DNA of 42,277 nt from Oscillospiraceae bacterium (GCA_022511485.1 JAFLUJ010000002.1:1-42277); one strand, 5' to 3'; counted from the first letter of the stretch, positions 28,983-38,550 are shown. Notes: generated by a model not told the origin, from the letters alone. Made by a program: numbers and translations.

Positions 28983-29118
28983 AAGCAGTATGTTAGCGCT
29001 GCTCAACGGCAAAATATATAATGTTATTTCAATAGAAGAAGATTGGTACAGAATTATTGACGAAACAGATGAAGATTATCTTTATCCTCCGGAAGAGTTT
29101 GAGGTTGTTGAAGAATAG
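28957..29118 (+). CDS. 53-aa acidic protein overlapping previous ORF (not in track); immunity-like candidate
   Basis: MMRVKYLGESSMLALLNGKIYNVISIEEDWYRIIDETDEDYLYPPEEFEVVEE*. Confidence 0.65.
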   Translation: MMRVKYLGESSMLALLNGKIYNVISIEEDWYRIIDETDEDYLYPPEEFEVVEE

Positions 29119-29189
29119 ATTCTTTGAGGGGGCAAATTTCGCAGCGACCCCTTGACAAATCAAAAAAAACGTGATACACTGTAGTTGAT

Positions 29190-29480
29190 AACATTAATAA
29201 CAGAAAACGTCGATAAGGAAGGCACTATTCAATGGCAATTAAAATTGCCTGAGCGGATTTCAGAGAGCTCCCCCAAGCTGTGAAAGGAGTATTCCGCAGG
29301 ATATTGCACACCGCCTTTGAGTCCGTCCAATACACGGCGGGAAGCTCCCGTTACAGAGCAAATGAGATGTATGCTTCCGGAAGTGTGCCCTTGGAGGGTT
29401 TCCCTTCTCCGCATATGAATTTGGGTGGAACCGCGATAATATCGTCCCTTGATTAGAAAAATAATCAAGGGGCATTTTTT
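29190..29480 (+). promoter_or_regulatory. T-box leader of thrS
   Basis: Core GGGTGGAACCGCG at ~29423-29435; terminator cccttgattagaaaaataatcaagggg; upstream TTGACA-17-TACACT (29152-29180). Confidence 0.93.
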
Positions 29481-29482
29481 GT

Positions 29483-29553
29483 TAGAGGTTAGAAATTCAG
29501 AAGATAGAGGATAGAAAATAAAGTCTCCTCTTCTATCCTCTGACCTCTGTCAT
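29483..29553. repeat. agaggttagaa-type inverted repeat
   Basis: tagaggttagaaattcagaagatagaggatag / ctatcctctgacctct. Confidence 0.55.
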
Positions 29554-29603
29554 ACTAAAAAGCAAGTAATTAACAATAAAAAATTCTAAAAGGAGAAATA
29601 TTT

Positions 29604-31550
29604 ATGATCAAATTAACACTTAAGGACGGCTCTGTCCGAGAGATCGAAGCGGCAGCTCCCGCATCCGAAATTATCAAGGGCATCGGCATGGGACTTTACA
29701 AAGCCGCGTGCTGCGTAAAAATCAACGGTGAAGTTCGCGATATGCGTACCACAATTGACAAGGACTGCACATTCGAGGTCATGACCTTCGATACCGAGGA
29801 GGGCAAAAAGACCTTCTGGCATACAGCCTCCCATATTCTTGCTCAGGCGGTAAAAAGACTTTATCCCGATGTTAAGCTTGCCATCGGTCCTGCTATAGAC
29901 AACGGCTTCTATTACGATTTTGACACTGAAAAGGCATTTACTGCCGACGACCTCACCAAGCTCGAGGAGGAAATGAAGAAGATCGTCAAGGAGGGTATCG
30001 ACATTGAGCAGTTCGGTCTTGCTCCTGCGGAAGCTATCGCTCTGCTTGAAAAAATGGGCGAGCCCTACAAGGTGGAGCTCTGCAACGAGCACGCAGACAA
30101 GGGCGAGGACATCAGCTTCTATAAACAGGGAGACTTCACCGACCTTTGCGCAGGTCCACACCTGATGAACACTTCAACTGTAAAGGCATTCAAGCTTACA
30201 GCCTGCACCGGCGCTTACTGGCGGGGAGACGCAAAGGGTAAGCAGCTTTCCAGAATTTACGGTACAGCTTATCCTAAGGCAAGTCAGCTTGAAGAACACC
30301 TCGCCGCTGCCGAGGAGGCTAAGAAGCGTGACCATAACAAGCTGGGACGTGAGCTTGAATATTTCACAACAGTAGACTATATCGGTCAGGGACTTCCCAT
30401 TCTGCTTCCCAAAGGCGCAAGAGTTGTCCAGATACTCCAGCGCTGGGTGGAGGACGTTGAACAGAAAAAGGGCTGTCTGCTGACAAAGACCCCCTATATG
30501 GCAAAAAGAGAGCTTTATAAAATCTCCGGACACTGGGATCACTACCTTGACGGAATGTTCATTTTAGGAGATCCCCACGACGAAACAAAGGAGTGCTTCG
30601 CTCTCCGTCCTATGACCTGTCCGTTCCAGTATCAGGTATTTCTGAACAGAGCACGTTCCTACCGTGATCTTCCCATGCGTCTGACAGAGACATCTACACT
30701 GTTTAGAAACGAGGACAGCGGCGAAATGCACGGACTTATCCGCGTTCGTCAGTTTACTATCTCCGAGGGACACTACATTCTCCGTCCCGAGCAGCTTGAA
30801 GAGGAGTTCAAGGGCTGTCTGGAGCTTGCAAAATATATGCTTGACACCGTGGGACTTCTTGATAAGTGTACCTTCCGTTTCTCCCAGTGGGATCCTGCAA
30901 ATCCCAAGAACAAGTACGAGGGCACAAAGGAACAGTGGGAAGAAGCGCAGGCAGCAATGAAGAAAATCCTGGATAATATCGGAATCGAATACACCGTAGG
31001 AATAGACGAAGCTGCTTTCTACGGTCCTAAGCTGGATATTCAGTATAAGAACGTGTACGGCAAGGAGGATACACTGGTAACGATCCAGATAGATATGCTT
31101 CTGGCTGAAAAGTTCGGCATGGAGTATACCGATGTGGATGGCAAAAAGAGAATGCCTTATATCATCCACAGGACATCCCTTGGCTGTTACGAGCGCACAC
31201 TGGCATATCTTATCGAAACATATGCAGGAGCGCTTCCGCTGTGGCTCTCACCGGAGCAGGTAAGAATTCTCCCCGTTACGGACAGAGCAGCAGAGTACAG
31301 CCAGAAGGTATACGAAAAGCTGGATCAGAGAGGAATCAGAGTAACTATCGACTCCCGTAAAGAAGGCGTGGGCTATAAGATCCGTCAGGCACAGCTTGAA
31401 AAGATCCCGTATTTCCTTATCGTAGGCGACAAGGAGGCAGAGAGCGGGACGCTTTCACTCCGTTCCTGCAAGGAAGGCGATCTGGGCGTAATGCCGATGA
31501 ACGACGTACTGAATAAGATCTTTGAAGAGAACGAGACGAAAGCTCGGTAA
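29604..31550 (+). CDS. thrS: threonyl-tRNA synthetase
   Basis: TGS domain, HTASHILAQAVKRLYPDVKLAIGPAIDNGFYYD, class II motifs. Confidence 0.97.
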   Translation: MIKLTLKDGSVREIEAAAPASEIIKGIGMGLYKAACCVKINGEVRDMRTTIDKDCTFEVMTFDTEEGKKTFWHTASHILAQAVKRLYPDVKLAIGPAIDNGFYYDFDTEKAFTADDLTKLEEEMKKIVKEGIDIEQFGLAPAEAIALLEKMGEPYKVELCNEHADKGEDISFYKQGDFTDLCAGPHLMNTSTVKAFKLTACTGAYWRGDAKGKQLSRIYGTAYPKASQLEEHLAAAEEAKKRDHNKLGRELEYFTTVDYIGQGLPILLPKGARVVQILQRWVEDVEQKKGCLLTKTPYMAKRELYKISGHWDHYLDGMFILGDPHDETKECFALRPMTCPFQYQVFLNRARSYRDLPMRLTETSTLFRNEDSGEMHGLIRVRQFTISEGHYILRPEQLEEEFKGCLELAKYMLDTVGLLDKCTFRFSQWDPANPKNKYEGTKEQWEEAQAAMKKILDNIGIEYTVGIDEAAFYGPKLDIQYKNVYGKEDTLVTIQIDMLLAEKFGMEYTDVDGKKRMPYIIHRTSLGCYERTLAYLIETYAGALPLWLSPEQVRILPVTDRAAEYSQKVYEKLDQRGIRVTIDSRKEGVGYKIRQAQLEKIPYFLIVGDKEAESGTLSLRSCKEGDLGVMPMNDVLNKIFEENETKAR

Positions 31551-31553
31551 TAA

Positions 31554-31592
31554 AAATAAGCGGTTCAGTTTTTATGCTGAGCCGCTGTTATT
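31554..31592 (+). terminator. terminator after thrS
   Basis: agcggttcag...ctgagccgct then T-rich. Confidence 0.7.
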
Positions 31593-31681
31593 TACTTCAT
31601 TTCTGATTATGTCAATAGCATATGAGAATAAATAAGGCGATATCCATTTTGATGAAACTCCAAAAATATTTAAAAACCCCC

Positions 31682-31734
31682 TTGACAATTCTACAAGAGT
31701 GTAGTACAATAAAATTATTCTACAGCACTGTAGA
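31682..31734 (+). promoter_or_regulatory. promoter plus two BlaI-type operators
   Basis: TTGACA(31682)-17-TACAAT(31705); CTACAAGAGTGTAG 31691-31704; TCTACAGCACTGTAGA 31719-31734. Confidence 0.85.
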
Positions 31735-31754
31735 ATCTAAAGGAGGTTATACAC

Positions 31755-32129
31755 ATGAAGCATTTCAGGGAAATGTCCGAGACCGAACAGGAGATCATGG
31801 AAGTCCTGTGGGAGTCCGCACCAAAAACGTTAAATGAGCTCCGGGATCTCTTTGCAAACCAGCGGGGAAAGGTCTGGAAGCCCCAGACCCTCGCCACATT
31901 TATTTCGAGGCTTGTTGAAAAGGAGCTGATAATCTGGGAGCAGCGGGGCAGAGCCAGATATTACAGTCCCGCACTGACTAAAGCTGAATATGAGGGAGCA
32001 AAGGCGAAAACGGTGCTTGATACGCTTTTCGACGGTTCGCTTCAGAGCTTTGTGGCTGCATTGTATGACGGCGACGCTCTTTCTGAACAGGACATTGCTG
32101 AAATGAAAGAGTGGGTCGAATCAAAATGA
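31755..32129 (+). CDS. BlaI/MecI/CopY-family repressor
   Basis: SETEQEIMEVLWESAPKTLNELRD...QTLATFISRLVEKELI winged helix. Confidence 0.9.
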   Translation: MKHFREMSETEQEIMEVLWESAPKTLNELRDLFANQRGKVWKPQTLATFISRLVEKELIIWEQRGRARYYSPALTKAEYEGAKAKTVLDTLFDGSLQSFVAALYDGDALSEQDIAEMKEWVESK

Positions 32130-34363
32130 AAGAGGTTCTTATAATAACCGCGGAAATGAGCCTCTGCGGCTCAGCGGCATTTCTGCTGTATCTGCTGACC
32201 GTCCATTCCTCTCACAGACACCTTAGCTCCGGGGCAAGGTTTGTCTTTCTGAAAGCTGCTGCGCTGCTCTTTGTGCTGCCGGTTTCAAAGCTGCTCTCGC
32301 CGCTGTTTTCCCTGACCGGGAGATCAGCGCCTGCCGCCCCTGACGCGCCAGCCTATATTGTCCCGCCACAGTTTGCTGTGCCCGATGTCACTGTTCAGAA
32401 CATCCTCCCGCCTGCTGCGCCTACGCCGCCTGCCGCCCCTGATGTTCCCGATGTTATCAGGACTGCTGCAAACAGTATCGACATTCCGGCGGTTCTGGCT
32501 GTTATATGGATAACAGGCGTTGCGGTGATATTCATATGGCGGATTATATGCCGTCTGCGTTTCGAGCATAATATCAGACCCATTCTCCTTCCGGCGGATG
32601 ATGACATCATGTCGGTATATGTCCGCTGCTGCGAAAGCATGGGCGTCTCCCGCACCATACCGGTCTATATCTGCGAAAAGGTCTGTACTCCGATGATAGT
32701 AGGCGCAGTCAGACCGAAGATTATCCTCCCAAAGAAAGATATATCCCCAAAGAGCCTTGGATTTGTCTTCCGCCATGAGCTTACCCATTATCAGCGCAGG
32801 GACATTTTCGCCAAGATGTTTGTCTCCCTTGTAACGATGCTTCACTGGTTCAATCCATTGGTGTACGTCTTTGACCGGGAGTTTATCTCCGTGCTTGAGC
32901 TGTCCTGCGACGAAAGAGCAGGACGCGGACTTGACCACGACGGGCGCAAGGATTACTGCATGGCTATTTTAGAGACCGTCCCGGTTAAGAGGACTTCCAA
33001 CGTCGGGCTTATTTTCGGCACGTCCGGAAAGAAAAAATTAAAGCAGAGACTGGACAATATACTGAATTTCAGGAAAATGCGGACGTCACAGAAGATAGCA
33101 GCCGCCATTGCCGCAGTCCTTATCATCGGAGCGTCCTGTGTGATCGTTGCGATGTTTATACCTATCGACAGAACTGAACGGGACGATCTGTCCCCCATCG
33201 GAATATCGGATGAGACTGACGTGTCGGATTATTCCAATAATCTGGATACCTCAGAGAATGATAACAGCGTCCCGGATGATACCGTCTCCGATAAAACCGA
33301 TGACGAACTAACTCCGGACACAACAGGTGGGCAAGCCCAGACCACGACCGAACAAACTCAGGACACCACTGACGAACAGTCACTGCCAGCCGGCTACACG
33401 CTTAATCAGATAATGACAGGGACAGGTCATCTTCTTGACAGCGGCGGAACGGGCAGCATTGAGGGTATAGAAGACACCACAGTGCTTGTAAGCTTTGCTC
33501 TGCCGGAGGACTGGACATTCAACGGGTCCAGCGTTGCTAACGTTGGAGACACAAAGGTCTTTGAGATCGGCAGAGCTTACCCCACAGAGGAATATACTCC
33601 TGAAAAGGTGGGTTATTTCGGCGCGGATACGGTATTCCCTGCGGTCATCGAAAGCAATAATGCCGGTCACAGAGTTACTGTCTATAGTCAGGAGCTAAGC
33701 GATTCCGGGCTGTACGACTACAAGGAACACAGCAGCGCACTGCTTTCCACCGGAGATTATGATACATATGAATATATCGTTTCAAGAAACGGCTGGTCAA
33801 CATGGGTCATCTTTGTTGTAAACGAGTATTTCAGCGAGGATATTGTAGAAACGGTGCTGCGGTCGGCGAATATAACCACAGTAGAGCAGCTTCCGGCGGA
33901 GCTTGAAAGGGACATCACATATCTTCTGGACGGATTTATCCTGACCCAGGACTTTCTCTTTACCGAGCCGCCATCTTCCGGCAATGAGACCGCGGAGTAT
34001 AATGGCAGAGAATACTATAAAATAATCGACGAAAAATACGACACATGGGATGAATGGTCTGCACTGTTTTACAGCATATATACCGATGAATTTGCAAATG
34101 GTCTGCTGAACAATTTTGACACAGTGGTCAATATAAACGGCGAGACCTATTCCAACGGCGGAAGCAGGGGCGATGATACTGACAATGACTATGATTACAC
34201 GGTTATCTTTGCCAATGACAACGAGATAATGGTGGATATGACAAGAGGCTATCATCCTCAGGGAGACGAAAACTCCTTCATGGTGGACAGACTTGTCATT
34301 GTCAGAACGGACAGCGGGTGGAGAATTGAACTCTGCAACGGCTGGAAAGGTCAGGCAGAATAA
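32126..34363 (+). CDS. BlaR1-like M56 metallopeptidase with atypical extracytoplasmic domain
   Basis: RHELTHYQRRD HExxH motif; ATGA overlap with blaI. Confidence 0.85.
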   Translation: MKEVLIITAEMSLCGSAAFLLYLLTVHSSHRHLSSGARFVFLKAAALLFVLPVSKLLSPLFSLTGRSAPAAPDAPAYIVPPQFAVPDVTVQNILPPAAPTPPAAPDVPDVIRTAANSIDIPAVLAVIWITGVAVIFIWRIICRLRFEHNIRPILLPADDDIMSVYVRCCESMGVSRTIPVYICEKVCTPMIVGAVRPKIILPKKDISPKSLGFVFRHELTHYQRRDIFAKMFVSLVTMLHWFNPLVYVFDREFISVLELSCDERAGRGLDHDGRKDYCMAILETVPVKRTSNVGLIFGTSGKKKLKQRLDNILNFRKMRTSQKIAAAIAAVLIIGASCVIVAMFIPIDRTERDDLSPIGISDETDVSDYSNNLDTSENDNSVPDDTVSDKTDDELTPDTTGGQAQTTTEQTQDTTDEQSLPAGYTLNQIMTGTGHLLDSGGTGSIEGIEDTTVLVSFALPEDWTFNGSSVANVGDTKVFEIGRAYPTEEYTPEKVGYFGADTVFPAVIESNNAGHRVTVYSQELSDSGLYDYKEHSSALLSTGDYDTYEYIVSRNGWSTWVIFVVNEYFSEDIVETVLRSANITTVEQLPAELERDITYLLDGFILTQDFLFTEPPSSGNETAEYNGREYYKIIDEKYDTWDEWSALFYSIYTDEFANGLLNNFDTVVNINGETYSNGGSRGDDTDNDYDYTVIFANDNEIMVDMTRGYHPQGDENSFMVDRLVIVRTDSGWRIELCNGWKGQAE

Positions 34364-34367
34364 TGCA

Positions 34368-34405
34368 ATAAAAGCGGACGGTTTTTAAGCCGTCCGTATT
34401 TTTGT
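34368..34405. terminator. terminator hairpin
   Basis: gcggacggtttttaagccgtccgtattttt. Confidence 0.7.
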
Positions 34406-34406
34406 A

Positions 34407-35345
34407 TTACGCTCTCTGTCCTTGTATAGTGCTGCGTCTCCTTAGCTCCTTGTCAATGCCGTTAAGGACGGCTCGCTTATCCCTGCTCCATAAGGGAGCG
34501 ATAAGGGACTTCCATGCTCCGTCCCCGGTAAGACGTTCGATAAGCACATCCGTCGGAAGCAGTTCAAGCTGATCGCAGACAAGCTCGATGTATTCCTCCA
34601 GCTCCATTGCCCGGAATTCTCCCGGTTGATACTGCTCCGCAAGGGGCGTCCCCTCTATAATATGGAGAAGATGTATCTTTATCCCATGTATGCCAAGCTC
34701 ACCGACCCTGCGGACAGTTTCAAGCATCATCTCCCGGGTCTCCCCCGGAAGTCCGTTGATGATATGGACGCAGACATTTATCCCCCGGTCTTTCAGCATA
34801 TGGAATCCCCGGAGAAAATCCTCATAGGTGTGACACCGGTTTATTTTTTCTGCGGTGACATCGTGGACGGTCTGCAAACCCAGCTCTACAGAAAGGTATG
34901 TCCGCTTGGAAAGCTCTCCAAGATAGTCGGCAGTTTCCGGGGAAATACAGTCGGGGCGTGTGGAAATTGCCAGACCCACAACATTTTCAAAGGAAAGAGC
35001 CTCCTCGAAAAGAGCTTTCAGCCGGGGCAGGGGAGCGTAGGTGTTGGTGTTCGCCTGAAAATATGGGATGTACCGGACATCCTTTCCCCATTTTGCTTCA
35101 AGGAGCTTTTTGCCCTCTGAAAACTGCTCCGGTATGCTTAAAAGAGGACTTCCCGCAAAGTCTCCGCTTCCTGAGGCAGAGCAGTAGATGCAGCCTCCCG
35201 TCCCCTTTGTGCCGTCTATGTTGGGACAGGTAAATCCACCGTTGAGACTTATCTTGACGGTTTTTGCGCCGAAGCGTTTTTTCAGATAGTCCCCCATCTG
35301 GTTGTATCTTTTACCTGTTTCCGGGTCGGGGAGAGTAAATTTCAT
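34407..35345 (-). CDS. TIGR01212-family radical SAM protein
   Basis: GGFTCPNIDGTKGTGGCIYC; VELGLQTVHD. Confidence 0.9.
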   Translation of the reverse strand: MKFTLPDPETGKRYNQMGDYLKKRFGAKTVKISLNGGFTCPNIDGTKGTGGCIYCSASGSGDFAGSPLLSIPEQFSEGKKLLEAKWGKDVRYIPYFQANTNTYAPLPRLKALFEEALSFENVVGLAISTRPDCISPETADYLGELSKRTYLSVELGLQTVHDVTAEKINRCHTYEDFLRGFHMLKDRGINVCVHIINGLPGETREMMLETVRRVGELGIHGIKIHLLHIIEGTPLAEQYQPGEFRAMELEEYIELVCDQLELLPTDVLIERLTGDGAWKSLIAPLWSRDKRAVLNGIDKELRRRSTIQGQRA

Positions 35346-35407
35346 AGGGATACCTCCTTAAATAAAAACAGCGGCAAGGCAATATTTATTGCTTAGCCGC
35401 CGTTTTT

Positions 35408-35497
35408 AAATCGCCCCCTGGACGGGGGGCTTAATAAACTGAATTATTTGTGTCAATTAACCGTGGGGGTCGATAATCGTGCAGGGCGTCGCCTTGC
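35408..35497 (-). repeat. GC-rich modular repeat (family 2), copy b, abutting rpsR stop
   Basis: Minus strand TAA|gcaaggcgacgccctgc...; plus strand gccccctggacggggggcttaataaactgaattatttg matches 42090-42130. Confidence 0.7.
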
Positions 35498-35749
35498 TTA
35501 ATCTGCAACGTAAGGCAGAAGAGCGATATATCTTGCACGCTTGATAGCAACTGTGAGCTCTCTCTGATGATAAGCGCAAGTGCCGGTCACACGTCTGGGG
35601 AGGATCTTAGCTCTCTCAGTCATGCACTTTTTAAGTCTTGCAACATCCTTGTAATCGATCTTTTCTACTCTGTCAGCGCAGAACATACAAACCTTTTTAC
35701 GGGTTCTCTTTGCGCCTCTCGGAGCTTTTTCCTTTATATCCTTTTCCAT
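35498..35749 (-). CDS. rpsR: 30S ribosomal protein S18
   Basis: [24 protein letters not shown]. Confidence 0.95.
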   Translation of the reverse strand: MEKDIKEKAPRGAKRTRKKVCMFCADRVEKIDYKDVARLKKCMTERAKILPRRVTGTCAYHQRELTVAIKRARYIALLPYVAD

Positions 35750-35786
35750 TATGAAACCTCCTTAAAGTATAGTTGTTTTCCGCGGA

Positions 35787-36296
35787 TCAGAACGGCAGAT
35801 CGCCGTCGCCAATTACCTCTTCAAAGTCACCCAGATCTCCGAAAGAAACAGCAGGTGCAGGAGCGTTCTGCTGTGGCGCTGCATACTGCTGAGCCGGCTG
35901 CTGACCATACTGCTGATTTGAATAACCGCCGCCCATTCCGCCGCCTTGTGACGAAGACTTTGTTTCCCCGAAGGAAACATTTTCAGCTACGACCTCGCAG
36001 GTGTAGTGTTTTACATCCGGGTGGTTGCGGTCATCGTAAGAGCCTGTCCTGAGATTTCCCTCAACAAGGATAAGCTTTCCCTTGTTAAAGTATCTGGAGA
36101 CAAATTCTGCTGTCTGACGCCATGCTACCACTGTAATAAAGTCAGTACGGCGTTCATTTGTGGTCTGGTTATTAGGACCGTCCACAGCGACAGTGAAACG
36201 GCAGGTAGAAATACCGCTCTGGGTCTGTCTCAGCTCAGGATCGGCAGTAAGCCTGCCCATAAGGATCACCTTATTTATTGCACAAGCATTCAGCAT
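35787..36296 (-). CDS. ssb: single-stranded DNA-binding protein
   Basis: NKVILMGRLTADPELR...acidic tail GDGDLPF. Confidence 0.96.
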   Translation of the reverse strand: MLNACAINKVILMGRLTADPELRQTQSGISTCRFTVAVDGPNNQTTNERRTDFITVVAWRQTAEFVSRYFNKGKLILVEGNLRTGSYDDRNHPDVKHYTCEVVAENVSFGETKSSSQGGGMGGGYSNQQYGQQPAQQYAAPQQNAPAPAVSFGDLGDFEEVIGDGDLPF

Positions 36297-36320
36297 ATTG
36301 GTACAGTCTCCTTTCAGGTC

Positions 36321-36611
36321 TTACTTGACAGTGGTAAGTGAACGCATAACGCCATCAGTGATCTTGAACACACGGTCAAGCTCAGCAGGGAAATCGGGCT
36401 TGCTCTCAAAAGTGTAAAGAACATAGTAGCCCTCTGACTCGTAATTGATGTCGTAAGCCAGCTTTCTCTTGCCCCATTCGTTGACAGATTCCATTGTGCC
36501 GTTAGCCTCGATCAGAGCCTTGAACTTTTCGGTAAGAGCCTTTACTCCGTCCTCACCGTTTTTCAGGCTGAAAACCGCCATGGTTTCATAAGTTTCCTTT
36601 AATTTAGCCAT
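36321..36611 (-). CDS. rpsF: 30S ribosomal protein S6
   Basis: S6-like sequence; rpsF-ssb-rpsR synteny. Confidence 0.95.
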   Translation of the reverse strand: MAKLKETYETMAVFSLKNGEDGVKALTEKFKALIEANGTMESVNEWGKRKLAYDINYESEGYYVLYTFESKPDFPAELDRVFKITDGVMRSLTTVK

Positions 36612-36789
36612 TTTAAAACACCTCCTCTTGGATTACGTCCGTGACGATACGCGGACGAGGATACGCTATTTATTATATCATTTCCGGATTGGTTTGTCAA
36701 GGGTAAATTTTTGTGTAATATTAACAAAATTACGAAAATATCTGTTGACTTCATTCTCCATTACTCAATGATATTAAGACGTTCAGATG

Positions 36790-36962
36790 TTAATTTTTGA
36801 GAATAGTGCATTTTTCAACCATGGGTATCAAAGCCGTATGATCGTCATAGGAAGTTATGAATGCTTCCAATATATCTTCTTTATTAATATATTTGTTTCC
36901 TCGTAACAATAAAGAGACTGATATGATGTATACACCTCATATTTTGAAAAATCAGATGCCAT
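36790..36962 (-). pseudogene. decayed Fic-family toxin remnant
   Basis: MASDFSKYEVYTSYQSLYCYEETNILI.. then shifted frame INKEDILEAFITSYDDHTALIPMVEKC; no HPFxxGNGR core. Confidence 0.45.
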
Positions 36963-36963
36963 T

Positions 36964-37149
36964 TCAGCGCACCTTATACTTTTCGCAAATAATGGATACC
37001 GCTTCTTTTTTTGATATTTTTCCTTCCAGAACCTTATCAGCAAGCTGTAACGTGCTTTTAGACGGCTTCAACCCTTCAATCGCAAACGAAGCAAGGGCGC
37101 TTCTGCGCAAATTTTGATGCGAAATTTTGGACGAGTTCATATAAAACAA
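36964..37149 (-). CDS. VbhA-like Fic antitoxin
   Basis: SALASFAIEGLKPSKSTLQLADKVLEGKISKKEAVSIICEKYK includes SxxxEG inhibitory motif. Confidence 0.6.
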   Translation of the reverse strand: MFYMNSSKISHQNLRRSALASFAIEGLKPSKSTLQLADKVLEGKISKKEAVSIICEKYKVR

Positions 37150-37426
37150 ACCTTTCGTATTATTTAATTTGTATTATATCATGGATCAAAAAAAATATCA
37201 AGTGGCGGATATGATCATTTCAGAAGATATTTTGTTTTCATTCTCCATTACCCAACATGTCAAGACCTTCAATAAGCTTGTTCCTGATTCTTTACATCTA
37301 AATAGTTGTATTTTTCTCAAAATGCATTTATTTATATGCAAATCCACCACTTTTTTTGAAAGAGTGCTATAATTAGATTGGTACTACCACAAACAGTGCT
37401 AATATCATTATAAAGGAGTTTTCCCC

Positions 37427-37702
37427 ATGTACGATACCATTTATAGCCTATACTACAATGACGATGCAAAAATTAATCAATATTTTTATTCCCACACCCT
37501 GAATGAAAACAATGAAAAGTGCCACAAGCTTATAAAGGAGCTTGAAAGCCGTCTTGACGAGGAATCCAAAACACTGCTTAAAGAATATACAGGCATACTT
37601 CCGGAAATAGAGGATGAAGAAAAACGCCGCGCCTTTCTCTGCGGTGTACAGACCGGTGCGCGGCTTATGATCGAAATTTTTACCGATGATCAGGACGGAT
37701 AA
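37427..37702 (+). CDS. DUF6809-like small protein
   Basis: Intact ORF with upstream aaaggag; FLCGVQTGARLMIEIF. Confidence 0.6.
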   Translation: MYDTIYSLYYNDDAKINQYFYSHTLNENNEKCHKLIKELESRLDEESKTLLKEYTGILPEIEDEEKRRAFLCGVQTGARLMIEIFTDDQDG

Positions 37703-37766
37703 AACTCTTGACACTTTCATCTATCGTGTGATATAATATTATCAGATAGTACAAAGGATTGATAAC

Positions 37767-38354
37767 ATGACAGTTGATGAACTGCCTGACATCGTATATC
37801 ACGGAACAATGTCAGTACATAAAGAAAGCTTGATTGCAGGAATAGACATAAACAAGGGATATGCTTCTACAGATTTTGGTCAGGGATTTTATACTACAGG
37901 AAATTATGAGCAGGCTGTAAGTCTTGCTAATGATAGAGCAGAAACATATAACGAAAGACACGAACAGAGTGAGAAAACATATCCAATGATTATATCGTAT
38001 TCAGTAAACAAGCGTTTATTGTCTGCTTGCAAGGGGCTGTTCTTTGATACTCCGGATGATAAATGGAAAGAGTTTATTTATAATAATCGTGTGGGAAATG
38101 GCTTTGCTGTTTCAAGTTATCATAATATCAACAGGAAATATGATTTTGTTTACGGTTTTGTCGCTGATTCAAAGATTGTCGATATGACTAAAGAGGTAAG
38201 ATGGAAAAAGGCAACTTACGGAATGTTTGTCGATAACTTAAAGCCTTTGAAATACGGCTCTTACGATCAGTTGTCTTTTCATTCAGACAAGTCAGCAGCA
38301 GTTTTAAATATTTTGAAGATTGAAATAATAGATAAGGAGGTATCGTTACTATGA
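37767..38354 (+). CDS. DUF3990 protein (ADP-ribosyltransferase-fold family)
   Basis: YHGTMSVHKESLIAGIDINKGYASTDFGQGFYTTGNYEQA; TTGACA-18-TATAAT at 37708-37737. Confidence 0.8.
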   Translation: MTVDELPDIVYHGTMSVHKESLIAGIDINKGYASTDFGQGFYTTGNYEQAVSLANDRAETYNERHEQSEKTYPMIISYSVNKRLLSACKGLFFDTPDDKWKEFIYNNRVGNGFAVSSYHNINRKYDFVYGFVADSKIVDMTKEVRWKKATYGMFVDNLKPLKYGSYDQLSFHSDKSAAVLNILKIEIIDKEVSLL

Positions 38355-38539
38355 ATAAGACTTTATTATATGTGGCTGATTCCATAAGCGAAATGTATAA
38401 CATAGATATGGAAGAGGCTCAAAGAATTGTGATGGATTCATGGTTTCCTAAAATATTGAATAAATTACCCGATTACGTTCAACATTACGATGCCGATTAT
38501 TGGGCAAAAGAGATCATGGATGATGTTGCTGTAAGATAA
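38351..38539 (+). CDS. small partner protein (candidate antitoxin) overlapping the DUF3990 gene
   Basis: ATGA overlap; 62-aa helical protein. Confidence 0.65.
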   Translation: MNKTLLYVADSISEMYNIDMEEAQRIVMDSWFPKILNKLPDYVQHYDADYWAKEIMDDVAVR

Positions 38540-38550
38540 GGTATCAAATA

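Noticed and set aside
29229-29475. Minus-strand ORFs over the T-box
   Set aside because: Overlap a structured leader with canonical T-box core and terminator; not coding.
34371-34400. gcggacgg hairpin as a member of the repeat families
   Set aside because: Ordinary terminator; lacks the conserved flanks.
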